Assembly (NCBI GenBank): GCA_025656675.1
Contig: JAHXHN010000003.1
Location: 496,001 to 560,000 of the forward strand
DNA length: 64,000 nucleotides
From: Candidatus Thiodiazotropha sp. (ex Codakia rugifera)
GTDB taxonomy: Bacteria > Pseudomonadota > Gammaproteobacteria > Chromatiales > Chromatiaceae
Reading direction: 5' to 3'
Positions 21,002-30,404 of this stretch are shown here, piece after piece. A program made the translations under genes and the position numbers. Below the pieces are notes generated by a model that saw nothing but the letters and a program-made list of their open reading frames with translations, ran no database searches and was not told the origin of the DNA. Positions within the stretch are counted from its first letter, which is position 1; every line of letters begins with the position of its first letter.

Positions 21002-21571
21002 TTAATGTGTGTAGTAATCATTACCGTCAGGATCCAGATTGTTAGGATCTCTAATATCAGCTACAAATTTCCCTGACACATTGTCAAATCTCCAGCCTGC
21101 CAAGGTATTGGCAGGAGGAATCAGGCTTAAATCACCGTCTGAGACGATAACCAGAGTATTATCTTCACTGATTGCATTAGCTGAAAGTTCAGCCTTCTTC
21201 AGATATGGACCGTACGGGAAGGCACCTGCATTTTGTTGGGTACAGGCAGCACCATCACGATCAGTATAATAGGCCAGTTGCTGAATAAACGCTTCTTCTG
21301 TATCAATCGCACCATCACCTGCCGTGCCCGCTGCACAAGCCACACCACCTGTTGCGGCAATGGCGCTTGGGTATTCACCATGCTGCTGATGGTAAAGATC
21401 CAGTGCAGTTCGTACAACAGATAACGATGTATCTAAAGAAGAAATCTTGGCATCCTCAGTTGAAGAGGCAAACTGTGGCACAATAATAGCCGCAAGCAGC
21501 GCCAGAATAATCACCACAATCAGAAGTTCAACTAATGTAAAACCCTGTTGCACCAGTTTTAAAGCTCTCAT
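21002..21571 (-). CDS. mshA: Major pilin, MSHA type
   Basis: A 189-residue type IVa prepilin. The leader MRALKLVQQG is followed by FTLVELLIVVIILALLAAIIVPQF with Glu5. The alphabeta-loop is LDLYHQQHGEYP and the C-terminal region has two or more cysteines able to form a disulfide loop. A strong GAGGAA Shine-Dalgarno lies 7 bases before the ATG, consistent with high expression. The 110-bp upstream gap probably has its own promoter. It is first in the pilin run, downstream of mshG. Confidence 0.9.
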   Translation of the reverse strand: MRALKLVQQGFTLVELLIVVIILALLAAIIVPQFASSTEDAKISSLDTSLSVVRTALDLYHQQHGEYPSAIAATGGVACAAGTAGDGAIDTEEAFIQQLAYYTDRDGAACTQQNAGAFPYGPYLKKAELSANAISEDNTLVIVSDGDLSLIPPANTLAGWRFDNVSGKFVADIRDPNNLDPDGNDYYTH

Positions 21572-21681
21572 TTCTGATTCCTCAACTCAGTAAATTTAGT
21601 ACGACGAGTAGATTTACCCGCCTTACTGTTTTTTCGGCTGTGTAGCAGTTTCCTTTAGCATTTTTTCAAATCTGGGAAGCT

Positions 21682-22824
21682 TTATCCCACTGCTCGCGAA
21701 AGTTTAAATATCGGTAGGATAAGGGAACTGACCAACAAACCTACAACCACCCCCATCACGAGTAGCATCACCGGCTCTGCGAGTCTTGAAAGTGTTTGGA
21801 GGCGGCCAGACAGATCACGTTCATAATAATCTGCCAATCTGGACATTACCTTAGGCAGATTTCCTGTTTCTTCACCTGTTGAGATCATCTGCCCGACGAT
21901 AGGAGGTATAAATGAGGTATTTCTGAAACCAACGGCAATACCTTCTCCCTCTTCAACTCGCTCTTCGACATTGCTGATAAACTGTTGAAACAGACTATTG
22001 CCAACCACATCCTTACAGGCACGCAATGTATCGATGATGCCTACCCCATTACTGAGTGACAAACTAAGCACTCGCAGTGATTGCAATAGATAGAGTTGTA
22101 TAAAGACACTTCGCACTACGGGCAAGTGCAACTTGGCCCAATCAAGCTGATAACGGCCTCTCTCGCTTACAGCCCAGTATTTTAAGCCAATAGACAACAG
22201 CACCATACTCGCCAACACATACATCCAGTTTTCACGTAAAAAACTACTGATAGTCATCAAAAAAAGTGTGGTGACAGGTAGCTGGTCATGTATCATCGAG
22301 AACATATCCATGAACTTCGGGAACACAACAACCAATACAAATACCACGACGCCAAGTGCAAACAACAGCAAAAATACAGGGTATGAGAGGGCAGAAAAAA
22401 GTGTGCGTTGCAGTTTTTCACGCTTCTCTTCCATCTCCAGTAACTGATCGAGAACTTCATGCATGAAACCGCCATTCTCACTTGCTGCAATTAAATTGGT
22501 ATAGGTTTGTGAAAACACATCCGGATGCTTCGCAAGTGCATGGGAAAATTGCTTGCCCTCCCCAATATCCACTATCAATGACTCAACGAGTAAGATCATT
22601 GCCTGGTTATCAAGCTGTTTCTTTAGTGCTTGCAGGCTGATGTGTAGATTTGTACCAGTGGCAAGCAACAGCGCCAGCTGCTCAGTAAAGAAGCGACGAT
22701 CTTTACTACTGATCTTACGTTTTTTAAGCGACGTGACTAAATCACCTATTTTATTAGCCTGAGCAGGCTGTGGAGCTGTTTTTTTCAGTTCAATAGCCAT
22801 CGGTATAGTTACTTTGACAACCAC
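21682..22824 (-). CDS. mshG: Pilus inner-membrane platform protein (PilC/MshG-like)
   Basis: A 380-residue polytopic protein with two GspF domains: the first begins FTEQLALLLATGTNLHISLQALKKQ, the second QLYLLQSLRVLSLSLSNGVGIIDTL. Three membrane helices are visible (about 150-172, 200-220, 350-372). PilC-type proteins anchor the assembly ATPase and help polymerise pilin. It lies 13 bp after the ATPase gene, so the two are co-transcribed. Confidence 0.92.
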   Translation of the reverse strand: MVVKVTIPMAIELKKTAPQPAQANKIGDLVTSLKKRKISSKDRRFFTEQLALLLATGTNLHISLQALKKQLDNQAMILLVESLIVDIGEGKQFSHALAKHPDVFSQTYTNLIAASENGGFMHEVLDQLLEMEEKREKLQRTLFSALSYPVFLLLFALGVVVFVLVVVFPKFMDMFSMIHDQLPVTTLFLMTISSFLRENWMYVLASMVLLSIGLKYWAVSERGRYQLDWAKLHLPVVRSVFIQLYLLQSLRVLSLSLSNGVGIIDTLRACKDVVGNSLFQQFISNVEERVEEGEGIAVGFRNTSFIPPIVGQMISTGEETGNLPKVMSRLADYYERDLSGRLQTLSRLAEPVMLLVMGVVVGLLVSSLILPIFKLSRAVG

Positions 22825-22837
22825 TCATGCATGATCA

Positions 22838-24919
22838 TTATCCGTTTACCACTCTAGAGATCTCTTCGATAGTTGTCTTGCGTTCCAGCACTCTATCCAG
22901 TCCATCATCGAGTAGCGTCTTAACTTTTTTCTCGCTCATGAACTCAGCCAGCTTCTCCCGTGAAGGATTGGAAATAATCAGCCTCTGCAATTCATTGTCT
23001 GTCTCTACAATCTCATGTACACCCATCCGCCCCCTGTAACCCGAGTCATAACATTCCGGGCAGCCACGTCCCTTGGAAAGACGCACTTTTTCATGCTCTT
23101 GCCAACCATATCGAGTAATTAATTCTGGGTTTGCGAGAAAATCTGTTTTACATGCAGGGCAGATACCTCGAACCAGGCGTTGTGCCACCACACCGATAAG
23201 TGCTGATGAAAGCAAGTAGGGTTCGACACCCATGTCGATCATGCGTGTTACAGCACCAACACTGTCATTGGTATGCAAGGTGGATAGCACCAAATGACCG
23301 GTTAATGCAGCTTGTACGGCAATTTCAGCCGTTTCCCGTTCACGGATCTCACCTACCATTACAACATCAGGATCCTGACGAAGTACATGCTTGAGCATTT
23401 TTGCAAAACTCAGGCCTATATTTTCCTTAACTGGATTCTGGTTGACGATATCGAGTTGGTACTCCACCGGATCCTCAATGGTTACGATGTTTTTTTCGAT
23501 ACTATTGAGGTAGTTGATGGCTGAATAGAGGGTAGTTGTCTTGCCACTGCCGGTCGGACCGGTTACCAGAATCAGGCCGTAGCTTTGGTCCAGCAGGTTC
23601 TTGAATGTGTCTAGGTTGTGGTCATACATGCCGAGTTTAGAGACATTCAGAATAGCCTGATTTTTGTCCAGCACCCGCAATACTACCTTCTCACCATACA
23701 GGCCTGGCAGTGAACTGAAGCGTAGATCAATGGGGCGCCCCTGAGTATGTACCTGGATACGGCCATCTTGTGGCAGGCGTCGCTCGGCAATGTCCAGATT
23801 TGCCATCACTTTTAGACGTGATATCAGTGCAGGATGCAAATCAAGACGGGGGGTCATGACCTCGTAAAGCAGACCATCGATACGGTAACGTACGCGTGAT
23901 TTTTTCTGTGATGGTTCGATGTGTATATCACTGGCTTTATCATGTACTGCACGCTGAATAATCGAGTTGACCATATTAATAACCGGACTGCAGGCAGCCA
24001 GGTCATCAATAGCTGCATAATCTTCAGGCAGGTTATTCTCAACCAGCTCAAGGTCATCATCCATACCTTCAAGCATCTGTGCATCAAAACCGTTACCCGA
24101 GTGTGCTTCATGTTGAGTCCTGACAATATCTTCCTTCCGTGCCAATACGGGTCGTACTCTAAGGCTGGTACGCTCCTCCACCTCACCAAAACTGGGTACA
24201 GCTTGTGGATCTGAAGTAGCAAGAAACAGGGCATTGTGTAACCGAAACAGGGGAAGCATCTTCAGACGTTTTGATACGTCAGGGTCAAGTAGCTTTACAA
24301 TTTCAGGGTCATAAAGGCCTGGGCGCAAATTGGCGTAGGGAATAGAAAGCTGCTCACTCAACACCTCGAGTAAAGCCTTCTCACTCACCCACCCTTTATC
24401 AATAACAATCTGGCCCAAACGTATACCACTTTTTTTCTGCTGGATGATCGCTTCACTCACTTTCTCCGCATTGAGCAGACCTTTTTCAACCAATAGATCG
24501 CCTAGCCGTACATTCCTTTGGACAAAGGATTGTTTTATCGTTTGCTCCTGATCACGATCCACTTCAACAAGGGCAATCGACTCAACCAGACCTGTCAGGG
24601 TAAGGATCTCCCGAATCAATGGATTGACATTTGAAACCTTGAGCCAGCCGCCCATCTTTGCCAAACGTTCCTGCAAATCCAACAGGGTTTCAAGTGCTCT
24701 GCTGTGTAACAGGGGTACCGCTGTCAGATCGATAACAATTTGGGTTTCCCATTGATTAAGACAGACCTCAACAGCATGCTGTAATGGCTGCAATTCATCC
24801 TCGGAGCTGAGAACACCTTTTGGCGCAAGATGGGTCATCACACCGATACGGGTCCGTATAACCTCGCTGGGTGCAGTCCCATCTTCAATATTGATAACAT
24901 TTGAAAAAGTCGGTTCCAC
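22838..24919 (-). CDS. mshE: Pilus assembly ATPase (MshE/PilB-like) with N-terminal STAS domain
   Basis: A 693-residue hexameric extension motor. Residues about 25-120 look like a STAS domain (IVIDLTAVPLLHSRALETLLDL and a gain of LKVSNVNPLIREILTLTGL). Two c-di-GMP-binding MshEN motifs follow (RLGDLLVEKGLLNAEKVSEA and RLGQIVIDKGWVSEKALLEV). The GspE ATPase core has Walker A GPTGSGKTTT near 453, the VTIEDPVEY Asp box, VGEIRERETAEIA (Walker B), and a tetracysteine zinc site (CPAC, then CPEC). Typical MshE (~575 residues) has no STAS domain. Confidence 0.9.
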   Translation of the reverse strand: MEPTFSNVINIEDGTAPSEVIRTRIGVMTHLAPKGVLSSEDELQPLQHAVEVCLNQWETQIVIDLTAVPLLHSRALETLLDLQERLAKMGGWLKVSNVNPLIREILTLTGLVESIALVEVDRDQEQTIKQSFVQRNVRLGDLLVEKGLLNAEKVSEAIIQQKKSGIRLGQIVIDKGWVSEKALLEVLSEQLSIPYANLRPGLYDPEIVKLLDPDVSKRLKMLPLFRLHNALFLATSDPQAVPSFGEVEERTSLRVRPVLARKEDIVRTQHEAHSGNGFDAQMLEGMDDDLELVENNLPEDYAAIDDLAACSPVINMVNSIIQRAVHDKASDIHIEPSQKKSRVRYRIDGLLYEVMTPRLDLHPALISRLKVMANLDIAERRLPQDGRIQVHTQGRPIDLRFSSLPGLYGEKVVLRVLDKNQAILNVSKLGMYDHNLDTFKNLLDQSYGLILVTGPTGSGKTTTLYSAINYLNSIEKNIVTIEDPVEYQLDIVNQNPVKENIGLSFAKMLKHVLRQDPDVVMVGEIRERETAEIAVQAALTGHLVLSTLHTNDSVGAVTRMIDMGVEPYLLSSALIGVVAQRLVRGICPACKTDFLANPELITRYGWQEHEKVRLSKGRGCPECYDSGYRGRMGVHEIVETDNELQRLIISNPSREKLAEFMSEKKVKTLLDDGLDRVLERKTTIEEISRVVNG

Positions 24920-24926
24920 GCTCGCT

Positions 24927-27152
24927 TCAACCTGTGGCCGCTTGCTGTTTACTGAATATTTCTACTAATTGCTGCATAAATGGTTTGGGTTTGGCTATAC
25001 CGAAGCCTTGAGCAAAGTCGACATCCATCTCCATGAGTTGTTCAAGAATCGATTGATTTTCGACAAATTCTGCGATGGTATTTAAGCCCATTGCATGCCC
25101 CACCTGATTGATGGCTGACACCATGGTTTTGGCTACAGGATCCGATTCTATTTTCTGGACAAATGAACCATCGATTTTAAGAAAATCAACATCCAGATTT
25201 TGTAAATAGGCAAAAGAGCTCAGTCCAGTTCCGAAATCATCCAGGGAAAACCGGCATCCCAATGCTTTGATGGATGATATCAACTGACTGACATGTGAAA
25301 GGTTAGCAATGGCAGCCGACTCTGTGATTTCAAAACAGAGATGTTTTGCATTTGTACCCAGACGTTGTACCTGTTGATAGAGATAATCATGAAAACTTTC
25401 ACTACTCAGTGATTGCCCAGACAGATTGATTGCGATGTTGCAGGGCATGCGCTGCTGTTCATCGATGACAACTAATAATTTATCTACAGTCTGTTTTACG
25501 ACCCAGCTATCTATCTCTGGCATCAAGTGGTACTTTTCAGCAGCGGGTAAGAACTGGCCGGGTAACACTAACACATCCTCATCATCCAACATCCGTAGCA
25601 GAATTTCATAGTGGGATTCATACCCCCCTTTCAAACCTTTTATATACTGACAGTGGAGTTGAAAGCGGTCCTCCCGAATGGCATTTTCGACACGACCAAT
25701 CCATTTCATTTCGTTGCGTCTGCGCAACAATTCAATATCGTTCTGCTCATAGACTATGATTTGATTTTTACCACGCTCCTTAGCTGCATTACGCGCCATC
25801 TCTGACGAGCTTAATACACCATTTACCGACTCACTCTCCGATGTAATGGGTGTAACACCAATACAGGCAGTGATGTCAATCGCATCATCACCATATTTAA
25901 ATGGCACTTTGCTTATTTCACGACTGATGTTCTGTGCCAGTGCCTTACCTGTCTCTAATGGACAGCTATCGAGTAGCACACCAAACTCATCACCACCCAA
26001 TCGCGCTACGACATCCCGCCCACGGACCAAGTTGCTGATTATCTTGCCTACCTGACGGATCAACGCATCACCCACTTCACGGCCACCGAGATCATTGATA
26101 ACCCCAACGTGGTCGAGATCAATGTTTAAAATCACGTGATTCAATCCTTGATCCTTAGCTTGGGATATTGCCTCTTTAACATCACCCTCAAAACACTCCT
26201 TATTCTCCAAACCGGTCAATGTGTCAAAATTTGCCTGGATGACTTTGGTGACCTTCTTCGACATCACTTCCATAAGATTCCGGTCACTATTGGTGAAATC
26301 ATGTTTGTGACTGTTATTGATGACAACCAGCATTCCAATCACATTATTCTCACTGGCTTCCACTGGTGTGATAATGATCTTTTGTGGTGTATGTGTGAAC
26401 ACCCTGTATTGGACAGCTTCAATAATACTGTTGATTACCACTGATCGATTTTCAGTCTGCAGCCAACTGAAAAATTCATCTCGGAGGTTGGCCAAAAGAC
26501 TTGATGGACAGTCGGGGGGATCAGTTTTATTAAAGTCCTGGATTGTAATATTTTTGTCCGGGATAATGAGCGCTGACATACCTATATTGAGAAAATCAGT
26601 GCAATTTGTTACCAGATGGCGTAGTGAATCCAGGCCGCGAAATGAGAGCATTTTACTTTCATCCACCGCATAAACCAGATTGAGTTCCTCATATCTTTCA
26701 CTTAACTCATCTGCCATCGCGTTCAACTCGTCTTCCTTCGTCACCAGCTCCATGTTAAGTGTTAGCGCATGATGAATATTCTTTGATATTGAATGCAGCA
26801 AGTCCTTCATCTTTACCGATTGGGTGGCATACGCCAAGCTATCTTCCTTAATCAGGATGGCAACAACTACATTACAAATTTGAGTTTCATCCTGAAGGTA
26901 ATACAGGTACAGATTTTCACCATCAGGTAGCTGATAAATATCAGCACCATTATCACTGGCATGCCAAACAACTGCATGGTTGTTTATGTAACTCACAATC
27001 CTGCCTGTTAAACCAGTCTTGTTTGATGAATAGGCCCACAAACAATCCAGTTGTTTGTCAAGCACACATAACTCAGCAACCTGCACAGACATATGGCTTA
27101 GCAGCTGTAAGTAATGCTCAAAGTCAACTTGTTTAATTGCCCTGTGTAACAT
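24927..27152 (-). CDS. GAF-GGDEF-EAL c-di-GMP turnover protein
   Basis: A 741-residue cytoplasmic dual-domain protein. N-terminal sensory regions, probably two GAF-like domains (about 1-310), are followed by a GGDEF domain with intact ARLGGDEFGVL and an RxxD I-site (RGRD). The C-terminal EAL domain (about 480-735) reads EIL at the signature but retains Glu, plus NLSGQSL, FEITESA, LDDFGTGLSSF, KIDGSFV and QGFG. It could make or degrade c-di-GMP. It lies 7 bp before the ATPase gene, whose MshEN domain would bind the product, and 2 bp after the response regulator. Confidence 0.9.
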   Translation of the reverse strand: MLHRAIKQVDFEHYLQLLSHMSVQVAELCVLDKQLDCLWAYSSNKTGLTGRIVSYINNHAVVWHASDNGADIYQLPDGENLYLYYLQDETQICNVVVAILIKEDSLAYATQSVKMKDLLHSISKNIHHALTLNMELVTKEDELNAMADELSERYEELNLVYAVDESKMLSFRGLDSLRHLVTNCTDFLNIGMSALIIPDKNITIQDFNKTDPPDCPSSLLANLRDEFFSWLQTENRSVVINSIIEAVQYRVFTHTPQKIIITPVEASENNVIGMLVVINNSHKHDFTNSDRNLMEVMSKKVTKVIQANFDTLTGLENKECFEGDVKEAISQAKDQGLNHVILNIDLDHVGVINDLGGREVGDALIRQVGKIISNLVRGRDVVARLGGDEFGVLLDSCPLETGKALAQNISREISKVPFKYGDDAIDITACIGVTPITSESESVNGVLSSSEMARNAAKERGKNQIIVYEQNDIELLRRRNEMKWIGRVENAIREDRFQLHCQYIKGLKGGYESHYEILLRMLDDEDVLVLPGQFLPAAEKYHLMPEIDSWVVKQTVDKLLVVIDEQQRMPCNIAINLSGQSLSSESFHDYLYQQVQRLGTNAKHLCFEITESAAIANLSHVSQLISSIKALGCRFSLDDFGTGLSSFAYLQNLDVDFLKIDGSFVQKIESDPVAKTMVSAINQVGHAMGLNTIAEFVENQSILEQLMEMDVDFAQGFGIAKPKPFMQQLVEIFSKQQAATG

Positions 27153-27154
27153 CT

Positions 27155-27541
27155 CTATTGGCTTGCCTGTATTTGCTGATCAGTAAAATAACTTTCGAGT
27201 TTGTTGATCAGTTTTCTAATGCTGACAGGTTTCTCCAAAAACTGGAGGTTATCAATTTGACGCGACCAATCCCGATGTTCAATCTCTGTTCTGGAGGTAA
27301 GAACAAAAATCAAGAAATCCCTCTGAGGTATCTCCTCCTGTATCCGCTTGCACAAAACCTCTCCCGTCATCTTGGGCATCTGTATGTCGGTTATCAGAAC
27401 ATCTGGCAACTTTTCATAGATCCTCTCAAGCGCCATCTCACCATTCCGCACCGTTTCGACCTGATAACCTTGCCGTTCAAGAGATTGCTTAAGTACCCGG
27501 GTCACATGGGGCTCATCATCAGCTATTAACAAACTTCTCAT
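27155..27541 (-). CDS. Response regulator receiver-domain protein
   Basis: A 128-residue stand-alone REC domain with the acidic pocket (IADDEPH), the phospho-acceptor Asp in DVLITDIQMPKMTGE, the switch Thr (VLTSRTE) and the conserved Lys in FLEKPVS. There is no output domain, so it presumably acts by binding a partner, perhaps the GGDEF-EAL protein encoded 2 bp downstream. Its ATG overlaps the kinase stop (ATGA). Confidence 0.92.
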   Translation of the reverse strand: MRSLLIADDEPHVTRVLKQSLERQGYQVETVRNGEMALERIYEKLPDVLITDIQMPKMTGEVLCKRIQEEIPQRDFLIFVLTSRTEIEHRDWSRQIDNLQFLEKPVSIRKLINKLESYFTDQQIQASQ

Positions 27542-29379
27542 GCTGCCCCTTCCTGAATGTTAGATCCGATCTCTTTATCCAGCCTGATGATGAATGTAGT
27601 CCCTTTGTCATATTCACTCTCAAGTTTCAGGCTGCTGCGATGCATCTGTATAATCTTTTGTGCCAGTGGCAGGCCTAAACCGTGCCCTGTCTGCTCTCTG
27701 ACTGATTCATCATTCGACCTAAAAAATTTCTCAAAGATATGTTGCTGATCATTGAGACTGATACCGATACCGGTATCCTGGATCCTGATTTCTATGACCC
27801 CGTTCATCTCTTCTGCAGAGAGTACGACCTTGCCAGCAGGACGATTGTACTTGATTGCGTTGGTGAGTAAGTTATTGATCGCGATACGGAGCAGGTCCTT
27901 ATCGACATACACAGCACTCATTTCTTTCGGAAGATCCAGCTCGAATACCAGGCCTTTACCTCGCCCACTCTGAGAAATATTATTGAAGGCATCCTCAAGT
28001 AATTCATGTAAACGCACTCGGTTCCGGTTCAGTTGCATGCCACCCATATCAAATTTGGTCAGTGCAAGCATGTTATTGATCAGGGTGGAAAGACGCTCAA
28101 CTTCATCGTGGATAACATTGACTGCATCAACTCTAAACGATTCAGAATTTCCATCTTCTCCAAGTAAGGATTCACTGTACATGGCGAGTACATTCAATGG
28201 CGTTTTAAGCTCATGTGCTACTTGTGCAACAAACTCACCACGTCTACTTTTTGCCAATTGCTCTTCTGTACAGTCTTTAATAACCAACATATTCCCAAGC
28301 AGATTGCTATCATTCTTTGGAGAGAATAATGGAAATGTTTTTACCTCAAGGGTTTTATCCGGATCTTTCTTAGAGGCAATCTGGATAGAGTCGGAGATAT
28401 AACCTATCTGACTACTTTTTGCGTTATATCGGGACAGGTAGGATATTACATTTGGATTACTGCACCATTCTGTGGGTTTCTTTCCAATTACATCTTTTTT
28501 TTCAACACCCATCAGATTGGAGATCTTGTCATTGGCGTAAGTTGCAATACCCGTTTCATCAAAGACCAGAATGGCATCAGGTAGCGTTTGCAAAATTGAC
28601 TCAATCCTGGACTGCTTATAAGAGAGTAATTTGCTGGATGTCAGCAGCCCGCTCTGCTCATCTTTAAGATGTTTAATCCGATTTTGAGATTCGTTAGCAA
28701 ATTGTGTAAACCGTGCTATAAAATTACCCAGTTCCCCACTGGGTTGAAGTTCAATTTTATTGATACTCTCCCCTTTAACTATGCGATCCAGATTTTTACT
28801 CATTTCACGTAGCGGGCGTATCTCGTGACGCAGTAAAAAATAAAACAGCGTCATCAGCAAAAAAACAGGCAATGCCAACATGGCAAAAAATGGCAAATCC
28901 TCATAGGGCAGCCTGAATTGTGGTTGAATATAACCTAGACGAATATATCCTTTGAGATTTCCTTCGCTGAACACTGGCGCATGGAACTCCAAAAAGGACC
29001 CATTGGCTCCAGTCGAGCTAATGGTTCGCTCACCCAACCAGGCTGTTGGTTCATTGGGAATCGACTTATTCGGGATTATGACACCAGGCAGGCTAACCTC
29101 GCTGATCGGCTTACCTTCCAAATCGACCAGAATTCCATAGGCAAAATCAGGGTTACTCTGTCCATGGCGTACAGCCTGTAAAATACCAGGCCCCTCCTGT
29201 TTGGGTACAAGTTCCTCCCATGACATCCCTCCCAATACTCTTGCCAGACCAATACCCTGGATTCTCACTTGTTCCAGACGTGAGTCTAGCTGGTAACTGA
29301 ACGAGATTAAGACAACCACCCCCATAACGAGGAGAGATGCCACTATCATGACAAAACCTATGCGTTCATTACGCCACAT
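27538..29379 (-). CDS. Membrane sensor histidine kinase with PAS domain
   Basis: A 613-residue kinase. Membrane helix 1 (about 8-28), a periplasmic domain (about 30-165), helix 2 (about 168-190), and a HAMP-like linker come first. A PAS domain (ILQTLPDAILVFDETGIATYAND) follows, then HisKA with the phospho-acceptor His in FVAQVAHELKTPLNVLA, and HATPase_c with N box NNLLTNAIKYN and G box DTGIGISLND. It likely phosphorylates the response regulator encoded directly downstream. The gene heads the block leading into the pilus ATPase. Confidence 0.93.
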   Translation of the reverse strand: MWRNERIGFVMIVASLLVMGVVVLISFSYQLDSRLEQVRIQGIGLARVLGGMSWEELVPKQEGPGILQAVRHGQSNPDFAYGILVDLEGKPISEVSLPGVIIPNKSIPNEPTAWLGERTISSTGANGSFLEFHAPVFSEGNLKGYIRLGYIQPQFRLPYEDLPFFAMLALPVFLLMTLFYFLLRHEIRPLREMSKNLDRIVKGESINKIELQPSGELGNFIARFTQFANESQNRIKHLKDEQSGLLTSSKLLSYKQSRIESILQTLPDAILVFDETGIATYANDKISNLMGVEKKDVIGKKPTEWCSNPNVISYLSRYNAKSSQIGYISDSIQIASKKDPDKTLEVKTFPLFSPKNDSNLLGNMLVIKDCTEEQLAKSRRGEFVAQVAHELKTPLNVLAMYSESLLGEDGNSESFRVDAVNVIHDEVERLSTLINNMLALTKFDMGGMQLNRNRVRLHELLEDAFNNISQSGRGKGLVFELDLPKEMSAVYVDKDLLRIAINNLLTNAIKYNRPAGKVVLSAEEMNGVIEIRIQDTGIGISLNDQQHIFEKFFRSNDESVREQTGHGLGLPLAQKIIQMHRSSLKLESEYDKGTTFIIRLDKEIGSNIQEGAA

Positions 29380-29651
29380 CGGACAACTCTATTACTAAAA
29401 TCATTAATCCAACCTAAAAATTCACTTCTTGTATTCTCTACTCCCCATAGCCTGTTGCGGCTTGTAGCTAGGTTTCTTTAGGCTGGTTAACATAGTCTCA
29501 ACCGACTGAATCCAGCCGGAATGAGACATTTCATTTTGTGAGGAAAATTGGCTTGGGCAGGTGGATTGTTACTATCTTGTGTGCCAGTTATAACCGAATA
29601 GAGCTGCTTGGTCCTTTTCGATGTTGAATCTACAACCAAGGTGTCATGCTC

Positions 29652-29730
29652 TCTAACTATCTGATATTACGGTACATATAATGCTGCGATCAGGCCTAGG
29701 ACCGTCAAACTCACAGAAAAAAACATTCTG
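29652..29730. repeat. attL: 79-bp left attachment repeat (duplicate of yjbQ 3' end)
   Basis: This copy matches 47721-47799 at 78 of 79 bases; the single difference (29671 G versus 47740 A) is synonymous in the yjbQ frame. On the minus strand it still encodes the last 25 residues of the YjbQ-family protein plus TAG, but it has no start. It is therefore the stranded original 3' end of the gene, left behind when the element integrated. The flanks diverge abruptly at both ends. Confidence 0.93.
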
Positions 29731-29844
29731 GATATATAGCAATTTTACTAACGATAATAACGACTAATTAATATAATTATGCGTTAACTCATAATTTAAT
29801 AGTTAATGTGTAAACTCCTATTTACTCAAGTTCGCGCATATTTC

Positions 29845-29885
29845 TTGACCACTTCTTGACCATTTTGACCTTTTTCAATGGTCAA
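29845..29885. promoter_or_regulatory. Putative left integrase arm-type sites (TTGACCA repeats)
   Basis: TTGACCA occurs at 29845-29851 and 29856-29862 (11 bp apart), TTGACC at 29865-29870, and the inverse TGGTCAA at 29879-29885. The right end of the element carries TTGACCA at 47674-47680 and 47685-47691 with the same 11-bp spacing. Direct repeats near both att cores are the usual arrangement of tyrosine-integrase arm sites; this role is inferred. Confidence 0.55.
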
Positions 29886-29981
29886 ATTACACCTTATATA
29901 TAGGCAATCAATGCCAACTTCTCTGATGCTGAGTTCAGCGCTAACGCATTACCATTTTCATTGATCCATAACGGGTATTAG

Positions 29982-30404
29982 ATGATGGCAAAACGTTGGA
30001 CCACACCTGAAGACCGAATCATCATTGACCATTACCAAGACCAGGGTCTGACCTGGGTAACCTCACAGTTCGAAGGACGCTCTCGTGGGGCTGTCACAAA
30101 GCGTGCTATGCAGCTCGGAGTTAAAGGCCGACTCTGGACCACCAAAGAGGACTACGTCATCCAGCAATGCTATGAGAAGTACGGGACCACCTACTGTCGG
30201 AGGTATATGCCCCATCGGTCTGAGATTGCGATCATGTCACGTGCCAAGCGTCTAGGTGTCATCAGAGATAGGAAACAGATCGGCCAGGATCGAATAGAGA
30301 CTCACGATGAAATCGGCTGTATGCAGGCGGCGATAAAAACCGGGTGGATGTCAAAGCCGTCTGATCTGCCTGAGGGTTTTTTTGAGTTGGTGGGATCGGG
30401 TTGA
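29982..30404 (+). CDS. Two-repeat Myb/SANT-like DNA-binding protein
   Basis: A 140-residue protein with two similar ~45-residue helical repeats: RWTTPEDRIIIDHYQDQGLT...AVTKRAMQLGV (about 5-48) and LWTTKEDYVIQQCYEKYGTT...IMSRAKRLGV (about 50-93). Both have the W-T-x-x-E-D opening and the R-A-x-x-L-G-V close of Myb/SANT-like or GcrA-like helix-turn-helix units found in phages. The C-terminal tail is unassigned. ATGs at 29982 and 29985 are both possible. It is the first gene inside attL and could regulate the element. Confidence 0.75.
   Translation: MMAKRWTTPEDRIIIDHYQDQGLTWVTSQFEGRSRGAVTKRAMQLGVKGRLWTTKEDYVIQQCYEKYGTTYCRRYMPHRSEIAIMSRAKRLGVIRDRKQIGQDRIETHDEIGCMQAAIKTGWMSKPSDLPEGFFELVGSG

Larger units (their letters stand above)
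29380..29981. other. Gene-free junction: kinase upstream region, attL and left arm of the element
   Basis: 29380-29651 lies upstream of the kinase and was originally downstream of yjbQ; no gene is seen in it. After attL the element begins with a strongly AT-rich stretch (29731-29840). A cluster of TTGACC words follows (29845, 29856, 29865) with an inverted TGGTCAA at 29879-29885. Similar words recur at the right end of the element, suggesting integrase arm sites. Confidence 0.7.

Noticed and set aside
21673..21689. TGGGA/TCCCA stem at the mshG end as terminator
   Set aside because: Five-base stem overlapping the stop region and no T-run on the transcribed strand.
29652..29730. A tRNA gene as integration target
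   Set aside because: The repeat does not fold as a tRNA; it encodes the C-terminus of the YjbQ-family protein instead.
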